DNA from: Rhodospirillaceae bacterium
GTDB taxonomy: Bacteria; Pseudomonadota; Alphaproteobacteria; Rhodospirillales; Rhodospirillaceae
Length of the DNA: 64,000 bases
Direction of reading: 5' to 3'
Assembly: GCA_947476695.1 (NCBI GenBank)
Contig: CANJRD010000015.1
Location: 22,700-86,699 of the forward strand
The position numbers and the translations under genes are program-made. The number at the start of each line of letters is the position of its first letter. The first letter of the stretch is position 1. Shown here one piece after another: positions 52,738-59,897 of this stretch. The notes below the pieces were generated by a model, which was not told the origin of the DNA, did no database searches, and saw nothing but the letters and a program-made list of their open reading frames with translations.

Positions 52738-52989
52738 ATGCTCACACGCTGCGTTCCGCCCATCCCTCTGGAGACACCCTTCGGTCGCGGCATGGCCGAG
52801 TTCGTCATCGACTATGGCCCTGACTGGCACCTTCTCTGGGTTGTCTTCATCGATGCCACGGGCGAGTGCAGAACGGTGCAAAATCCCGAGGTACGCCTCC
52901 AGCGCAATGAAACGCTCGGCACCCGTCAGGCCGCAAAGAATGTGAGACCGGCCATGGCGGTCGCCTCCGCCGCAAGCAATGAACAGTAA
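52738..52989 (+). CDS. Small conserved hypothetical protein (83 aa)
   Basis: The core IPLETPFGRGMAEFVIDYGP followed by DWHLLWVVFIDATGECRTVQ and NPEVRLQRNETLGTR resembles a short protein family common in Alphaproteobacteria and Rhizobiales with the pattern IDYG..H.L.WV.FIDATGE.W...NP.VR...N. Function unknown. The last 20 residues are less typical. Start ATG at 52738 with a purine-rich AAAGAAG stretch upstream. Confidence 0.65.
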   Translation: MLTRCVPPIPLETPFGRGMAEFVIDYGPDWHLLWVVFIDATGECRTVQNPEVRLQRNETLGTRQAAKNVRPAMAVASAASNEQ

Positions 52990-53289
52990 GCGCATGTCGA
53001 AGATGGGGGCGGCCATCAAGCACGCGGTCGTTCTGCCGGCGCAAAGACAAGCCCTTCTCACCGACCATCGGCGACGACCGCGATAAACCTGTCGCGGACG
53101 GGGGCCTTGAACTCAGCCGCCCGCGCGCATCCGATATTGGCGGCGATCATCATTACCTGCCTCGCGGGGCTTCCCCAGCAGGTGGGCGCGCATCCTGGGC
53201 AGCGAGCCGAGGCATAGCGCTGCGGTTGAGCGCCGTGTAGAATTTGGCCACGCGCCGATATCGGTCGCACAGGAACACAGGGGGCATTC
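52990..53289. other. 300-base intergenic stretch with no supported feature
   Basis: Between the small hypothetical and the LPMO-like gene. Open frames here are antisense or lack coding character. A TAGAAT -10-like element near 53239 could belong to the LPMO-like gene, but no matching -35 is apparent. Confidence 0.4.
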
Positions 53290-53901
53290 ATGGTCGGGTT
53301 ACGCGCAGCCTTGGTAATTGCCGTCGGCACACTTCTGCCGGTAGCCGCTTCGGCCCACTTCTATCTCGTCGAACCGGCCAGCACGCTGGTGCAAAGCGAA
53401 CGCGGCGATCCGCAGAAGATTGCCCCCTGCGGTGGCACCACCAAGGAACCCGGCGTGCAGAGCAACGCCGAGACCAACGTGAAAGGCGGCTCCAGCCTTC
53501 ACATCAAAGTGAAGGAAACGATCTATCACCCCGGTCACTACCGGATTGCCCTGGCGGAGTCGGTTTACGGGCTGCCGAAGGACCCGGAGACGACAACGAA
53601 GCCCACCGACAAGGGGCCCTGGTCCGTCTCGGCGAAGATCGATCCCAATCCCAAAGCGCCGGTGTTGGCCGATGGCCTGTTCGTGCACACCGAGCGCGTG
53701 CCGTCCGGTCAGATTTGGGAAACCGACGTAAAAATCCCCAACGTCAATTGCAAGCGCTGCCTCATCCAGGTCGTGCAGTGGATGGGTGAGCACGGCTTCA
53801 ATCCGGATGGCGACTACAGCTACCATCACTGCGCCGCCCTCAACATCACCGCCGACCCCTCCAAGCCGATCGACAAGGATTGGCTGAAGACGAGCAAGTA
53901 G
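53290..53901 (+). CDS. Secreted LPMO-like (polysaccharide-monooxygenase-like, SCE4755-type) protein
   Basis: 203 residues. Signal peptide 1-22 ends in ASA, so the mature protein would begin HFYLVEPAS: an N-terminal histidine, the first ligand of the copper histidine brace. A second candidate ligand is His179/His180 in YSYHHCA. Cysteines at CGG (residue 48), NCKRC and HHC could form disulfides. The mature part is beta-rich, with NPKAPVLADGLFVHTERVPS. The family is LPMO-like; oxidative activity is not demonstrated. It lies between the motor cluster and the fliP operon as a lone gene. Confidence 0.75.
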   Translation: MVGLRAALVIAVGTLLPVAASAHFYLVEPASTLVQSERGDPQKIAPCGGTTKEPGVQSNAETNVKGGSSLHIKVKETIYHPGHYRIALAESVYGLPKDPETTTKPTDKGPWSVSAKIDPNPKAPVLADGLFVHTERVPSGQIWETDVKIPNVNCKRCLIQVVQWMGEHGFNPDGDYSYHHCAALNITADPSKPIDKDWLKTSK

Positions 53902-53906
53902 CGGGA

Positions 53907-54476
53907 TTAAGCTTTGTCCTTGCGCGCCGAAAGGTGCGCGAGGACAAGGCCCGCCGCTGCGGCGGGGCTGATGTCGGTCGTATCGACTTTGACATCGTAG
54001 TCGAAGCCACGGTGGACGAGGGGCGCTTCCCGTTCCGCTGTGCCGATGGCCCGGTCGCCACGTTTGGCTTCGCGCGCGCGCAGCATCGCGACATCGCAAT
54101 ACACGCCCACCCACAGTGCATCGTAGCCGCTGAGGTTCTGGACGAGGTCCTCGCGCCAGGCTTCGCGCGTTGTGGCGTTGTCGATGATGACGCGAATGCC
54201 GGTCTTGAGCAGCGCGGCCGCAGCCGCGTGATATCCACGGATCAGTCCGGTGAAGCTGTAGCCTGGCCGTTGAATCTGCCAGCCCTGACGCATCAACGCC
54301 AAGTCGGCCGGCGGCACGGCATAGAGAATGCTGTCGACGCTGAAGTTCAGATAGAACTCAGGCAGGGTGTCCTGAAGGCAATGGGCAAGGGCAGTCTTTC
54401 CGGAACTGCTTGTCCCGTTCAGAACGATGACCTGGGGCAGATGCAGGCCTTCGGGCCTATGACCCGGTGTCGTCAT
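53907..54476 (-). CDS. Chloramphenicol phosphotransferase-like P-loop kinase
   Basis: 189 residues resembling Streptomyces CPT: VIVLNGTSSSGKT (Walker A, residues 21-28), FSVDSILYAVP with the catalytic-type Asp48, IIDNATTREAW, ALWVGVYCDVAMLRAREAKR, then GDRAIG and VHRGFDYDVKVDTT. In producers CPT phosphorylates chloramphenicol; most bacterial homologues have unknown small-molecule substrates. Its ATG overlaps the fliP stop (TGATG), so it is translated as the last gene of the fhlB-fliO-fliP operon, an odd partner. Confidence 0.85.
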   Translation of the reverse strand: MTTPGHRPEGLHLPQVIVLNGTSSSGKTALAHCLQDTLPEFYLNFSVDSILYAVPPADLALMRQGWQIQRPGYSFTGLIRGYHAAAAALLKTGIRVIIDNATTREAWREDLVQNLSGYDALWVGVYCDVAMLRAREAKRGDRAIGTAEREAPLVHRGFDYDVKVDTTDISPAAAAGLVLAHLSARKDKA

Positions 54477-55234
54477 CAGCCCTGGAAGCTCTGCACCAGA
54501 CTGCCGACCAGGACGTACCAGCCGTCGACCAGCACGAAGAAGATCAGCTTGAACGGCAAGGCCAACATCGTTGGCGGTAGCATCATCATACCCATCGACA
54601 TCAGCACCGAGGCGATGACCATGTCGATGATGATGAACGGGATGTAGATCAGGAAGCCGATCTCGAACGATCGGCGCAGTTCCGAGATCATGAAGGCGGG
54701 GATCAAGGCTTGCAGCGGGGTGTCCTCGGGCTTCTCGACTTGCGGCGTGCGCGCCATGTTCATGAACAGGCCCAGATCCTTCTCGCGCACGTGCTTCATC
54801 ATGAACTGATGGAACGGCGCGGCCACGCGGTCGAAGGCCTGCGTTTCATTGATCTGGCCCGAGATCAGCGGCTTCACGCCGGTATCCCAGGCGGCATCGA
54901 AGGTCGGCATCATGATGAAGGCGGTCATGAAGATCGCCAGCGACATGATCACGGTGTTTGGCGGCGCGGTGTTGGTCGCCAGCGCGTGGCGCAGGATCGA
55001 CAGCACCACGACAATGCGCGTGAAGGCCGTGACCATCATCAGCATCGCCGGCGCGACGCTCAACACCGTCATCAGCAGGAAAATCTGAATGATGCGCGAG
55101 GTCGACGAACCGTCGCCTTTCGCGCCCAAGTCGATGTTGATGCTCTGGGCCGCGGCCGGATGCACGATCAGCGCAAGACCGATCAGCGCGGCGGCGATCG
55201 ATGCCGCACGGCGGAGGAGGAGGGCGCGATTCAT
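54476..55234 (-). CDS. fliP: Flagellar export gate protein FliP
   Basis: Core of the FliPQR export channel. 252 residues with a cleavable signal peptide (residues 1-29, SIAAALIGLALIVHPAAAQ), then TM segments and the family motif MVTAFTRIVVVLSILRHALA, FMTAFIMMPTFDAAWDTGVK and the C-terminal SVLMSMGMMMLPPTMLALPF, FVLVDGWYVLVGSLVQSF. Overlaps fliO by four bases at its start and the kinase gene by one base at its end. Confidence 0.97.
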   Translation of the reverse strand: MNRALLLRRAASIAAALIGLALIVHPAAAQSINIDLGAKGDGSSTSRIIQIFLLMTVLSVAPAMLMMVTAFTRIVVVLSILRHALATNTAPPNTVIMSLAIFMTAFIMMPTFDAAWDTGVKPLISGQINETQAFDRVAAPFHQFMMKHVREKDLGLFMNMARTPQVEKPEDTPLQALIPAFMISELRRSFEIGFLIYIPFIIIDMVIASVLMSMGMMMLPPTMLALPFKLIFFVLVDGWYVLVGSLVQSFQG

Positions 55235-55581
55235 GGCTGCGGCTCGTTCTTCGAGAGCATCTGGCGGAAGGTCATGCCCAGCGATTGCGGCGGTGGGGCG
55301 GAGGGATCTTCTGCCGGGGCAGAAATACCGCGCTCGATCACCTGGCTCGTATTCGGGCCGATAAGAACGAGATGCTCGACGTCGTCGCGGCGGATCAGCA
55401 CCGCGCGATGACGGCCGTCGATCATGCTGGATTCGATGATGCGCACACGCTTGCGGCGGGCCAGCGCGCCAGCCGCGCCCACGCCGAAGCCCAGACGCTT
55501 CATGGCCCAGGACAAGCCCAGGATGATCCCGAGCACCAGGATCAGCGTCAGAATGAAGCGGATGTAGATGGTGGCGTCCAT
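55231..55581 (-). CDS. fliO: Flagellar export gate assembly protein FliO
   Basis: 116 residues, one N-terminal membrane helix (FILTLILVLGIILGLSWAM, residues 9-27) followed by the cytoplasmic domain (VRIIESSMIDGRHRAVLIRR, HLVLIGPNTSQVIERG) typical of FliO, which stabilises FliP rings during assembly. Stop overlaps the fliP start (ATGA). Confidence 0.9.
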   Translation of the reverse strand: MDATIYIRFILTLILVLGIILGLSWAMKRLGFGVGAAGALARRKRVRIIESSMIDGRHRAVLIRRDDVEHLVLIGPNTSQVIERGISAPAEDPSAPPPQSLGMTFRQMLSKNEPQP

Positions 55582-55602
55582 GGCCGGGCGTCGCTTCCGG
55601 GG

Positions 55603-55926
55603 CTACGGGAAATGTTTGAGCAATTGCGCGTAGGCGGCCGCGGCGCCGCCGTGGCTCGGCATCACCGGCATGTCGCCGTAGCGGGATTGCAACGACATGC
55701 TCAAGCCATCGAGCGTGTCGAGCAGGCCTTGGAGTCTGTGGATGGTGGCGCGGGCTTCCGGCCCTTGCAGGCCGAGAACACCTTCGCAGACGCTCTGCAC
55801 CTTGCCCTCGAGCGCGCTGAGGTCGATCAGGCGGCCTTCGGTCACGAGACGATGCGCGCCTTCGATCAGCGATTCGATCTTGGAGAGTTCGAGGGTCACG
55901 CTCTCGGCCTGGGCGGCGGTGGTCAT
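55603..55926 (-). CDS. Small helical protein of the fhlB-fliO operon, unknown
   Basis: 107 residues, predicted helical, no membrane segment (ESVTLELSKIESLIEGAHRL; ALEGKVQSVCEGVLGLQGPE; IHRLQGLLDTLDGLSMSLQS). Size and helix pattern resemble flagellar export chaperones of the FliT or FlgN type, but I cannot assign it. It is coupled by ATGA to fhlB and followed by fliO after 21 bases, so a flagellar export role is likely. Confidence 0.65.
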   Translation of the reverse strand: MTTAAQAESVTLELSKIESLIEGAHRLVTEGRLIDLSALEGKVQSVCEGVLGLQGPEARATIHRLQGLLDTLDGLSMSLQSRYGDMPVMPSHGGAAAAYAQLLKHFP

Positions 55927-56255
55927 GGATGCGTGTCCGTTCCTGGAGTGGTATGACGTGTGGCGAAGCCTTGAGGGGCCTGGCCGTTGGCGCGGTAGAC
56001 GTAGCTGAGGATCTCCGCCACGGCCGCGAAGGCTTCGGTCGGGATCGGGCTATCGACGTCGACGGCGGATAGAATTTGCACGAGGTCCGCGTCCTCGCGG
56101 ACTTTGACCCCGTTGGCGAAGGCTATGTTCAGGATCTGCTCGGCAACCGCGCCCCGGCCCGTCGCGAGCACATGCGGGGTCCCAGCGCCGGCGCGCTCTT
56201 CCAGCGCGATCGCGACCTGGGTCTTTTGCTTGTCGGCGGACGGGTCTTTGGACAT
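55923..56255 (-). CDS. fhlB: FhlB (FlhB C-terminal-domain homologue)
   Basis: 110 residues resembling the cytoplasmic domain of FlhB after the cleavage site: QKTQVAIALEERAGAGTPHV, AEQILNIAFANGVKVREDAD, LVQILSAVDVDSPIPTEAFA and AVAEILSYVYRANGQ. There are no membrane segments and no NPTH. Such proteins can replace the FlhB C-terminal fragment in export. I start at the ATG at 56255; a TTG at 56321 inside the palindrome is also in frame. Confidence 0.88.
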   Translation of the reverse strand: MSKDPSADKQKTQVAIALEERAGAGTPHVLATGRGAVAEQILNIAFANGVKVREDADLVQILSAVDVDSPIPTEAFAAVAEILSYVYRANGQAPQGFATRHTTPGTDTHP

Positions 56256-56316
56256 CAAAACCGAAACCGGCTTTTGGAAGGGCGTGGCGGACAGGTCACA
56301 GGGCTTGCCCGAGTCA

Positions 56317-56329
56317 GGCAAGAATTGCC
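56317..56329. promoter_or_regulatory. ftr-like palindrome between fhlB and flgB (candidate FlbD site)
   Basis: GGCAAGAATTGCC, a perfect GGCAA-N3-TTGCC dyad, with the same GAA spacer as the fliK upstream site. It ends 9 bases before the CtrA-type box, a position suited to repression of an early promoter, as FlbD does at Caulobacter fliF. Inference. Confidence 0.6.
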
Positions 56330-56338
56330 CGCGCCCGT

Positions 56339-56353
56339 TTAAGAAACACTTAA
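56339..56353 (+). promoter_or_regulatory. CtrA-type box upstream of the flgB operon
   Basis: TTAAGAAACACTTAA is a perfect match to TTAA-N7-TTAA, the full CtrA site. It stands about 138 bases before the flgB ATG. Further half-sites (CGTTAACC at 56406, TTGTTAAGG near 56426) follow. No sigma-54 motif is seen, in line with an early, CtrA-dependent operon. Confidence 0.7.
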
Positions 56354-56490
56354 GTGCGGAGCGGTTAGGAGCTCGCTAACCCACGGAAAAGTCGCAGCTT
56401 CTTGCCCGTTAACCAAGATTCACGGGTTGTTAAGGTTCCTGGGCCAATTTTGCCCATCTGCTCTCAAAACGCGTAAGCGGTGGGCCGGCC

Positions 56491-56898
56491 ATGGACTTCA
56501 GCAATCTCAAGCTTTTCCAGATGGCGATGACCAAGATGGATTGGGCATCGACGCGTCAGAAAGTGCTGTCGCAGAACATCGCCAATGCCGACACGCCTGA
56601 CTACCGCGAGAAGGACGTGAAAAAGGTCGACTTCAAGCATGTCCTGCGCGAAGTCGCCCCGGTGAAGGTCGCGCGCACCAACGACCAGCATCTGGCCGGC
56701 ACGATCCCGGAGCAGCAGAAGTTCAACGGCAAGGCCGATCGCCGCACCTACGAAGTCTCGCCCGACGGCAACAAGGTCGTGATCGAAGAGCAGATGGAAA
56801 AGGTCGGCGAGACCTCGAGCCAGTATGCGACCGCGCTCGTGCTGATGCAGGCGCAGATGAAAATGTTCCGCACCGCCCTCGACAAGGGCGGGAGCTGA
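56491..56898 (+). CDS. flgB: Proximal rod protein FlgB
   Basis: 135 residues, normal length. N-terminal rod motif KVLSQNIANADTPDYREKDV at about 24-43; C-terminal SSQYATALVLMQAQMKMFRT helix. First gene of flgB-flgC-fliE-fliQ-fliR-flhB-cckA. It lies behind a CtrA-type box and an ftr-like palindrome. The ATG is preceded by GGTGGGC; a stronger ribosome-binding site is not apparent. Confidence 0.96.
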   Translation: MDFSNLKLFQMAMTKMDWASTRQKVLSQNIANADTPDYREKDVKKVDFKHVLREVAPVKVARTNDQHLAGTIPEQQKFNGKADRRTYEVSPDGNKVVIEEQMEKVGETSSQYATALVLMQAQMKMFRTALDKGGS

Positions 56899-56911
56899 GG
56901 AGGTATAGGCC

Positions 56912-57322
56912 ATGGATGATCTCAAGATCAGTTCGCAGATCGCCTCCAAGGGCATGAAGGCCCAGGCCACGCGCTTGCGCGTGATCTCGGAAAACCTTGC
57001 CAACGCCGACTCTACCGCCGAAAGCGCGGGCGGCGATCCGTACCGCCGCAAGATCGTCACCTTCCGCAACCAGCTCGACAAGGCGCTGGAGGCCGACACC
57101 GTGAAAGTGAAGAAGATCTCGAACGACATGAGCAAGCTGACGTCGAAGTACGATCCGACGCATCCCGGCGCCGATGACAAGGGCTATGTGCTGATGCCCA
57201 ACGTCAATCCGCTGGTGGAAATGATGGACATGCGCGAAGCGCAGCGATCCTACGAGGCCAACATGAACGTCATCACCACCTCGCGTCAGATGGTGGCGAA
57301 GACGCTCGAGCTGTTGAAGTAA
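56912..57322 (+). CDS. flgC: Proximal rod protein FlgC
   Basis: 136 residues. Rod motif RLRVISENLANADSTAESAG followed by DPYRRKIVTFRNQLDKALE; C-terminal NVNPLVEMMDMREAQRSYEA and NMNVITTSRQMVAKTLELL. A strong GAGGAGG site lies 8 bases upstream, and the gene follows flgB after 13 bases. Confidence 0.97.
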   Translation: MDDLKISSQIASKGMKAQATRLRVISENLANADSTAESAGGDPYRRKIVTFRNQLDKALEADTVKVKKISNDMSKLTSKYDPTHPGADDKGYVLMPNVNPLVEMMDMREAQRSYEANMNVITTSRQMVAKTLELLK

Positions 57323-57348
57323 TCGGCTAGGTATCGGGGGAAACGGTC

Positions 57349-57669
57349 ATGGCGATCGACTTCAGCACTGCAGTCAACGCATACAAGGCGGCGGCGAAAA
57401 GCGTCGCGAACGGTCAGCCTGCGAAATCGTCCGATCACATCGCGAGCGGACCATCCTCTTTCGCCGGACTGGTCAACGACAGCCTCAAGGCGGCCGTGAA
57501 GACCGGCTACGAAGCTGAAACGCTGAGCTTGAAGCAGATCGCCGGCGAAGCCGATCTGAAGGACGTCATCACCGCCGTCGCCAACGCCGAACAGACGTTG
57601 GAGACCGTGGTCGCCGTGCGCGACAAGGTGCTCAGCGCCTACAACGAAATCCTGAAGATGCCGATCTAA
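57349..57669 (+). CDS. fliE: Hook-basal body complex protein FliE
   Basis: 106 residues, the adaptor between MS-ring and rod. Typical C-terminal half: ETLSLKQIAGEADLKDVITA, VANAEQTLETVVAVRDKVLS and AYNEILKMPI at the very end. Between flgC (26 bases) and fliQ (19 bases). Confidence 0.95.
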   Translation: MAIDFSTAVNAYKAAAKSVANGQPAKSSDHIASGPSSFAGLVNDSLKAAVKTGYEAETLSLKQIAGEADLKDVITAVANAEQTLETVVAVRDKVLSAYNEILKMPI

Positions 57670-57688
57670 CGACGCGGGCGGGGGCATC

Positions 57689-57955
57689 ATGAACGAAATC
57701 GAGGTCATCGATATCGCGCGCGACGCGATGTGGACCATGCTGCTGGTCTCCGCGCCTGTGCTGCTGGTGGGTCTGATCATCGGCCTGGCGATCTCGATCT
57801 TCCAGACGCTGACCCACATCCAAGAACAGACGCTCACGTTCATCCCGAAGATCACGGCGGTGTTCGCGGTGTCGATCATCGCGCTGCCGTGGATGCTGCG
57901 CCATCTGACGGAATTCACCGAACGCTTGATGGACAAGATCGTCGCGCTGGGCTGA
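57689..57955 (+). CDS. fliQ: Flagellar export gate protein FliQ
   Basis: 88 residues with two membrane helices (AMWTMLLVSAPVLLVGLIIG; ITAVFAVSIIALPWMLRHL) separated by the conserved loop SIFQTLTHIQEQTLTFIPK. Forms the FliPQR channel with FliR encoded next. Confidence 0.97.
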   Translation: MNEIEVIDIARDAMWTMLLVSAPVLLVGLIIGLAISIFQTLTHIQEQTLTFIPKITAVFAVSIIALPWMLRHLTEFTERLMDKIVALG

Positions 57956-58009
57956 GACGCGGCCGGCGACCGTCGCTCCCTGACGGAACGCCCTGGGGTT
58001 TGTGGGACG

Positions 58010-58777
58010 ATGCTGCAAGACCTACTGACCCTGAACATCTTCCAGTACATGCTGGTCTTCAGCCGGTTCTCCATCATTTTCCTGCTGTTTCCGGGCATTT
58101 CCGCGGCCTATGTGCCTGTGCGCCTGCGCCTGGTCGTGGGCCTGATGGTGGCCCTGGTCGCGATGCCGCTGGTCAAGCCGATGCTGCCGGCCCAGCCGGA
58201 GAACGTCGCCGACCTGGTCGGCTTGATCGTTCAGGAATTCCTGATCGGCGGCTTCCTCGGCGCTGTGACGCAAACCGTGATGAGCACGCTGCAGCTCGCG
58301 GGCGAAGTCATCGCCCAGGCCAGCGGCCTGACCAATGCCCTGGTCGACGATCCGGTGACCCAGGAACAAAGCGCCATTGTCATCGGACTGCTCGACATCA
58401 TCGCCGTGCTGATGATCTTCATCACCGGCGCTCATCACCTGCTGCTGACGGCGGCGGTCGAAAGTTACAGCATGCTGGGCGCGGGCAAGCCGCTTATCAG
58501 CGGCGATATGCTGACGACGTTGTCCACGCTGCTCAATCAGACCTTTAACATGGGCATCCGTCTGGCGGCGCCGTTCCTGGTGTTCCAACTCGTGTTCCAG
58601 GTTGCGTCGGGTGTGCTTGCGCGCCTGTCGCCGCAGCTGAACGTGTATTTCGTCGCTATGCCGGCGCAGATCGCGCTCGGCCTTACGATTTTGATGATCA
58701 CGTTGCCGACCATCATGCTCGTCTTCATGCGGTTCCTGGATAACAGCGTCCGCAATTTCCTCATTCCGACAAACTAG
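58010..58777 (+). CDS. fliR: Flagellar export gate protein FliR
   Basis: 255 residues with about six membrane helices. N-terminal YMLVFSRFSIIFLLFPGISA; LIVQEFLIGGFLGAVTQTVM in the middle; C-terminal QIALGLTILMITLPTIMLVF. One FliR joins five FliP and four FliQ in the channel. flhB follows after 9 bases. Confidence 0.97.
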   Translation: MLQDLLTLNIFQYMLVFSRFSIIFLLFPGISAAYVPVRLRLVVGLMVALVAMPLVKPMLPAQPENVADLVGLIVQEFLIGGFLGAVTQTVMSTLQLAGEVIAQASGLTNALVDDPVTQEQSAIVIGLLDIIAVLMIFITGAHHLLLTAAVESYSMLGAGKPLISGDMLTTLSTLLNQTFNMGIRLAAPFLVFQLVFQVASGVLARLSPQLNVYFVAMPAQIALGLTILMITLPTIMLVFMRFLDNSVRNFLIPTN

Positions 58778-58786
58778 GGGTCGGGA

Positions 58787-59875
58787 ATGTCTGAGGATAA
58801 AGACGCCAAAACTGAAGACCCTACGAGTAAACGCCTTTCGAAGGCGCGCGAAGAAGGCGACATCCCGGTCTCGCAGGAGATCAAGAGCGTCGCCATGCTG
58901 CTCGCCGGACTGGTCGTTATCGGCACGTTGGCGCCCTGGGTGGCGAAGGAACTGACCGTCTACCTGCGGCAGTTCATCGAACGCCCCCACACGATGCATA
59001 CCGACGTCATCGCCTTGCGCGCGCTGATGGCGCAGCTCACCTGGCGCGTCTCGCTGCTGATGGCGTTCCCGATGGCCGTCTTGGTGGTCGCAGCCCTGGT
59101 GTCGAACATCGCGCAGAGCGGCTTGAATTTCACGCCGAACAAGCTGATGCCGAAGCTGTCGAACATGAACCCGATCGCGGGCGCGAAGCAGCTGTTCTCG
59201 ATGCGCTCGCTGATCGAGGCGGGGAAAGGCGTGATCAAGATCGCGGTGGTGGGCGCCTTGGTAGGTGCGTTCGTCGTGCCCACGATCAACCATCCCGAGC
59301 AGATCATCGATCAGGACATCGTCACGACCATGAAGGAGATCCACTGGGTCATCGTCATGGTTTTCTTCGTGGTGGTGCTGGCGATGTCCGTGCTGGCGGC
59401 CGGCGACCTGCTGTATCAGCGCTGGGCGCACAACGAAAAGCTCAAGATGACCAAGCAAGAGGTCAAGGATGAGCACAAGGAATCCGAAGGCGATCCGAAG
59501 ATCAAAGGCAAGATCCGCGCCTTGCGCATGGCGCGCCATCGCAACCGCATGATGGCCAACGTGCCCAAGGCCAGCGTGATCATCACCAACCCGACCCATT
59601 ACGCGGTCGCGTTGCAGTACGACATGGACGGCGCGGGGGCGCCGAAAGTCGTCGCCAAGGGCGTCGACTACATCGCCAAGCGCATCCGCCAGCTCGCCCA
59701 GGACAACGACGTGCCGATCGTGGAGAGCCCGCCGCTCGCCCGCGCGCTCTATGCCGCCGTCGAGGTTGATCAGGAGATTCCGCAAGAGCACTATAAGGCT
59801 GTCGCGGAAATCATCGGATACGTAATGCGCCTGAAGAAGCAGCCCTTTGCCACGCCGCCGCCAGTGCTGAACTGA
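58787..59875 (+). CDS. flhB: Flagellar export switch protein FlhB
   Basis: 362 residues: short charged N-terminus (EDPTSKRLSKAREEGDIPVS), four membrane helices, and a cytoplasmic domain with the self-cleavage motif NPTHYAVALQYD at Asn268-Pro269. The conserved linker EVKDEHKESEGDPKIKGKIR precedes it. Cleavage lets FliK switch substrate class. A free-standing homologue of the C-terminal fragment, fhlB, is encoded 2.5 kb upstream on the other strand. Confidence 0.97.
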   Translation: MSEDKDAKTEDPTSKRLSKAREEGDIPVSQEIKSVAMLLAGLVVIGTLAPWVAKELTVYLRQFIERPHTMHTDVIALRALMAQLTWRVSLLMAFPMAVLVVAALVSNIAQSGLNFTPNKLMPKLSNMNPIAGAKQLFSMRSLIEAGKGVIKIAVVGALVGAFVVPTINHPEQIIDQDIVTTMKEIHWVIVMVFFVVVLAMSVLAAGDLLYQRWAHNEKLKMTKQEVKDEHKESEGDPKIKGKIRALRMARHRNRMMANVPKASVIITNPTHYAVALQYDMDGAGAPKVVAKGVDYIAKRIRQLAQDNDVPIVESPPLARALYAAVEVDQEIPQEHYKAVAEIIGYVMRLKKQPFATPPPVLN

Positions 59876-59897
59876 TCGCGCTGTGCCGGCCGCCGCC

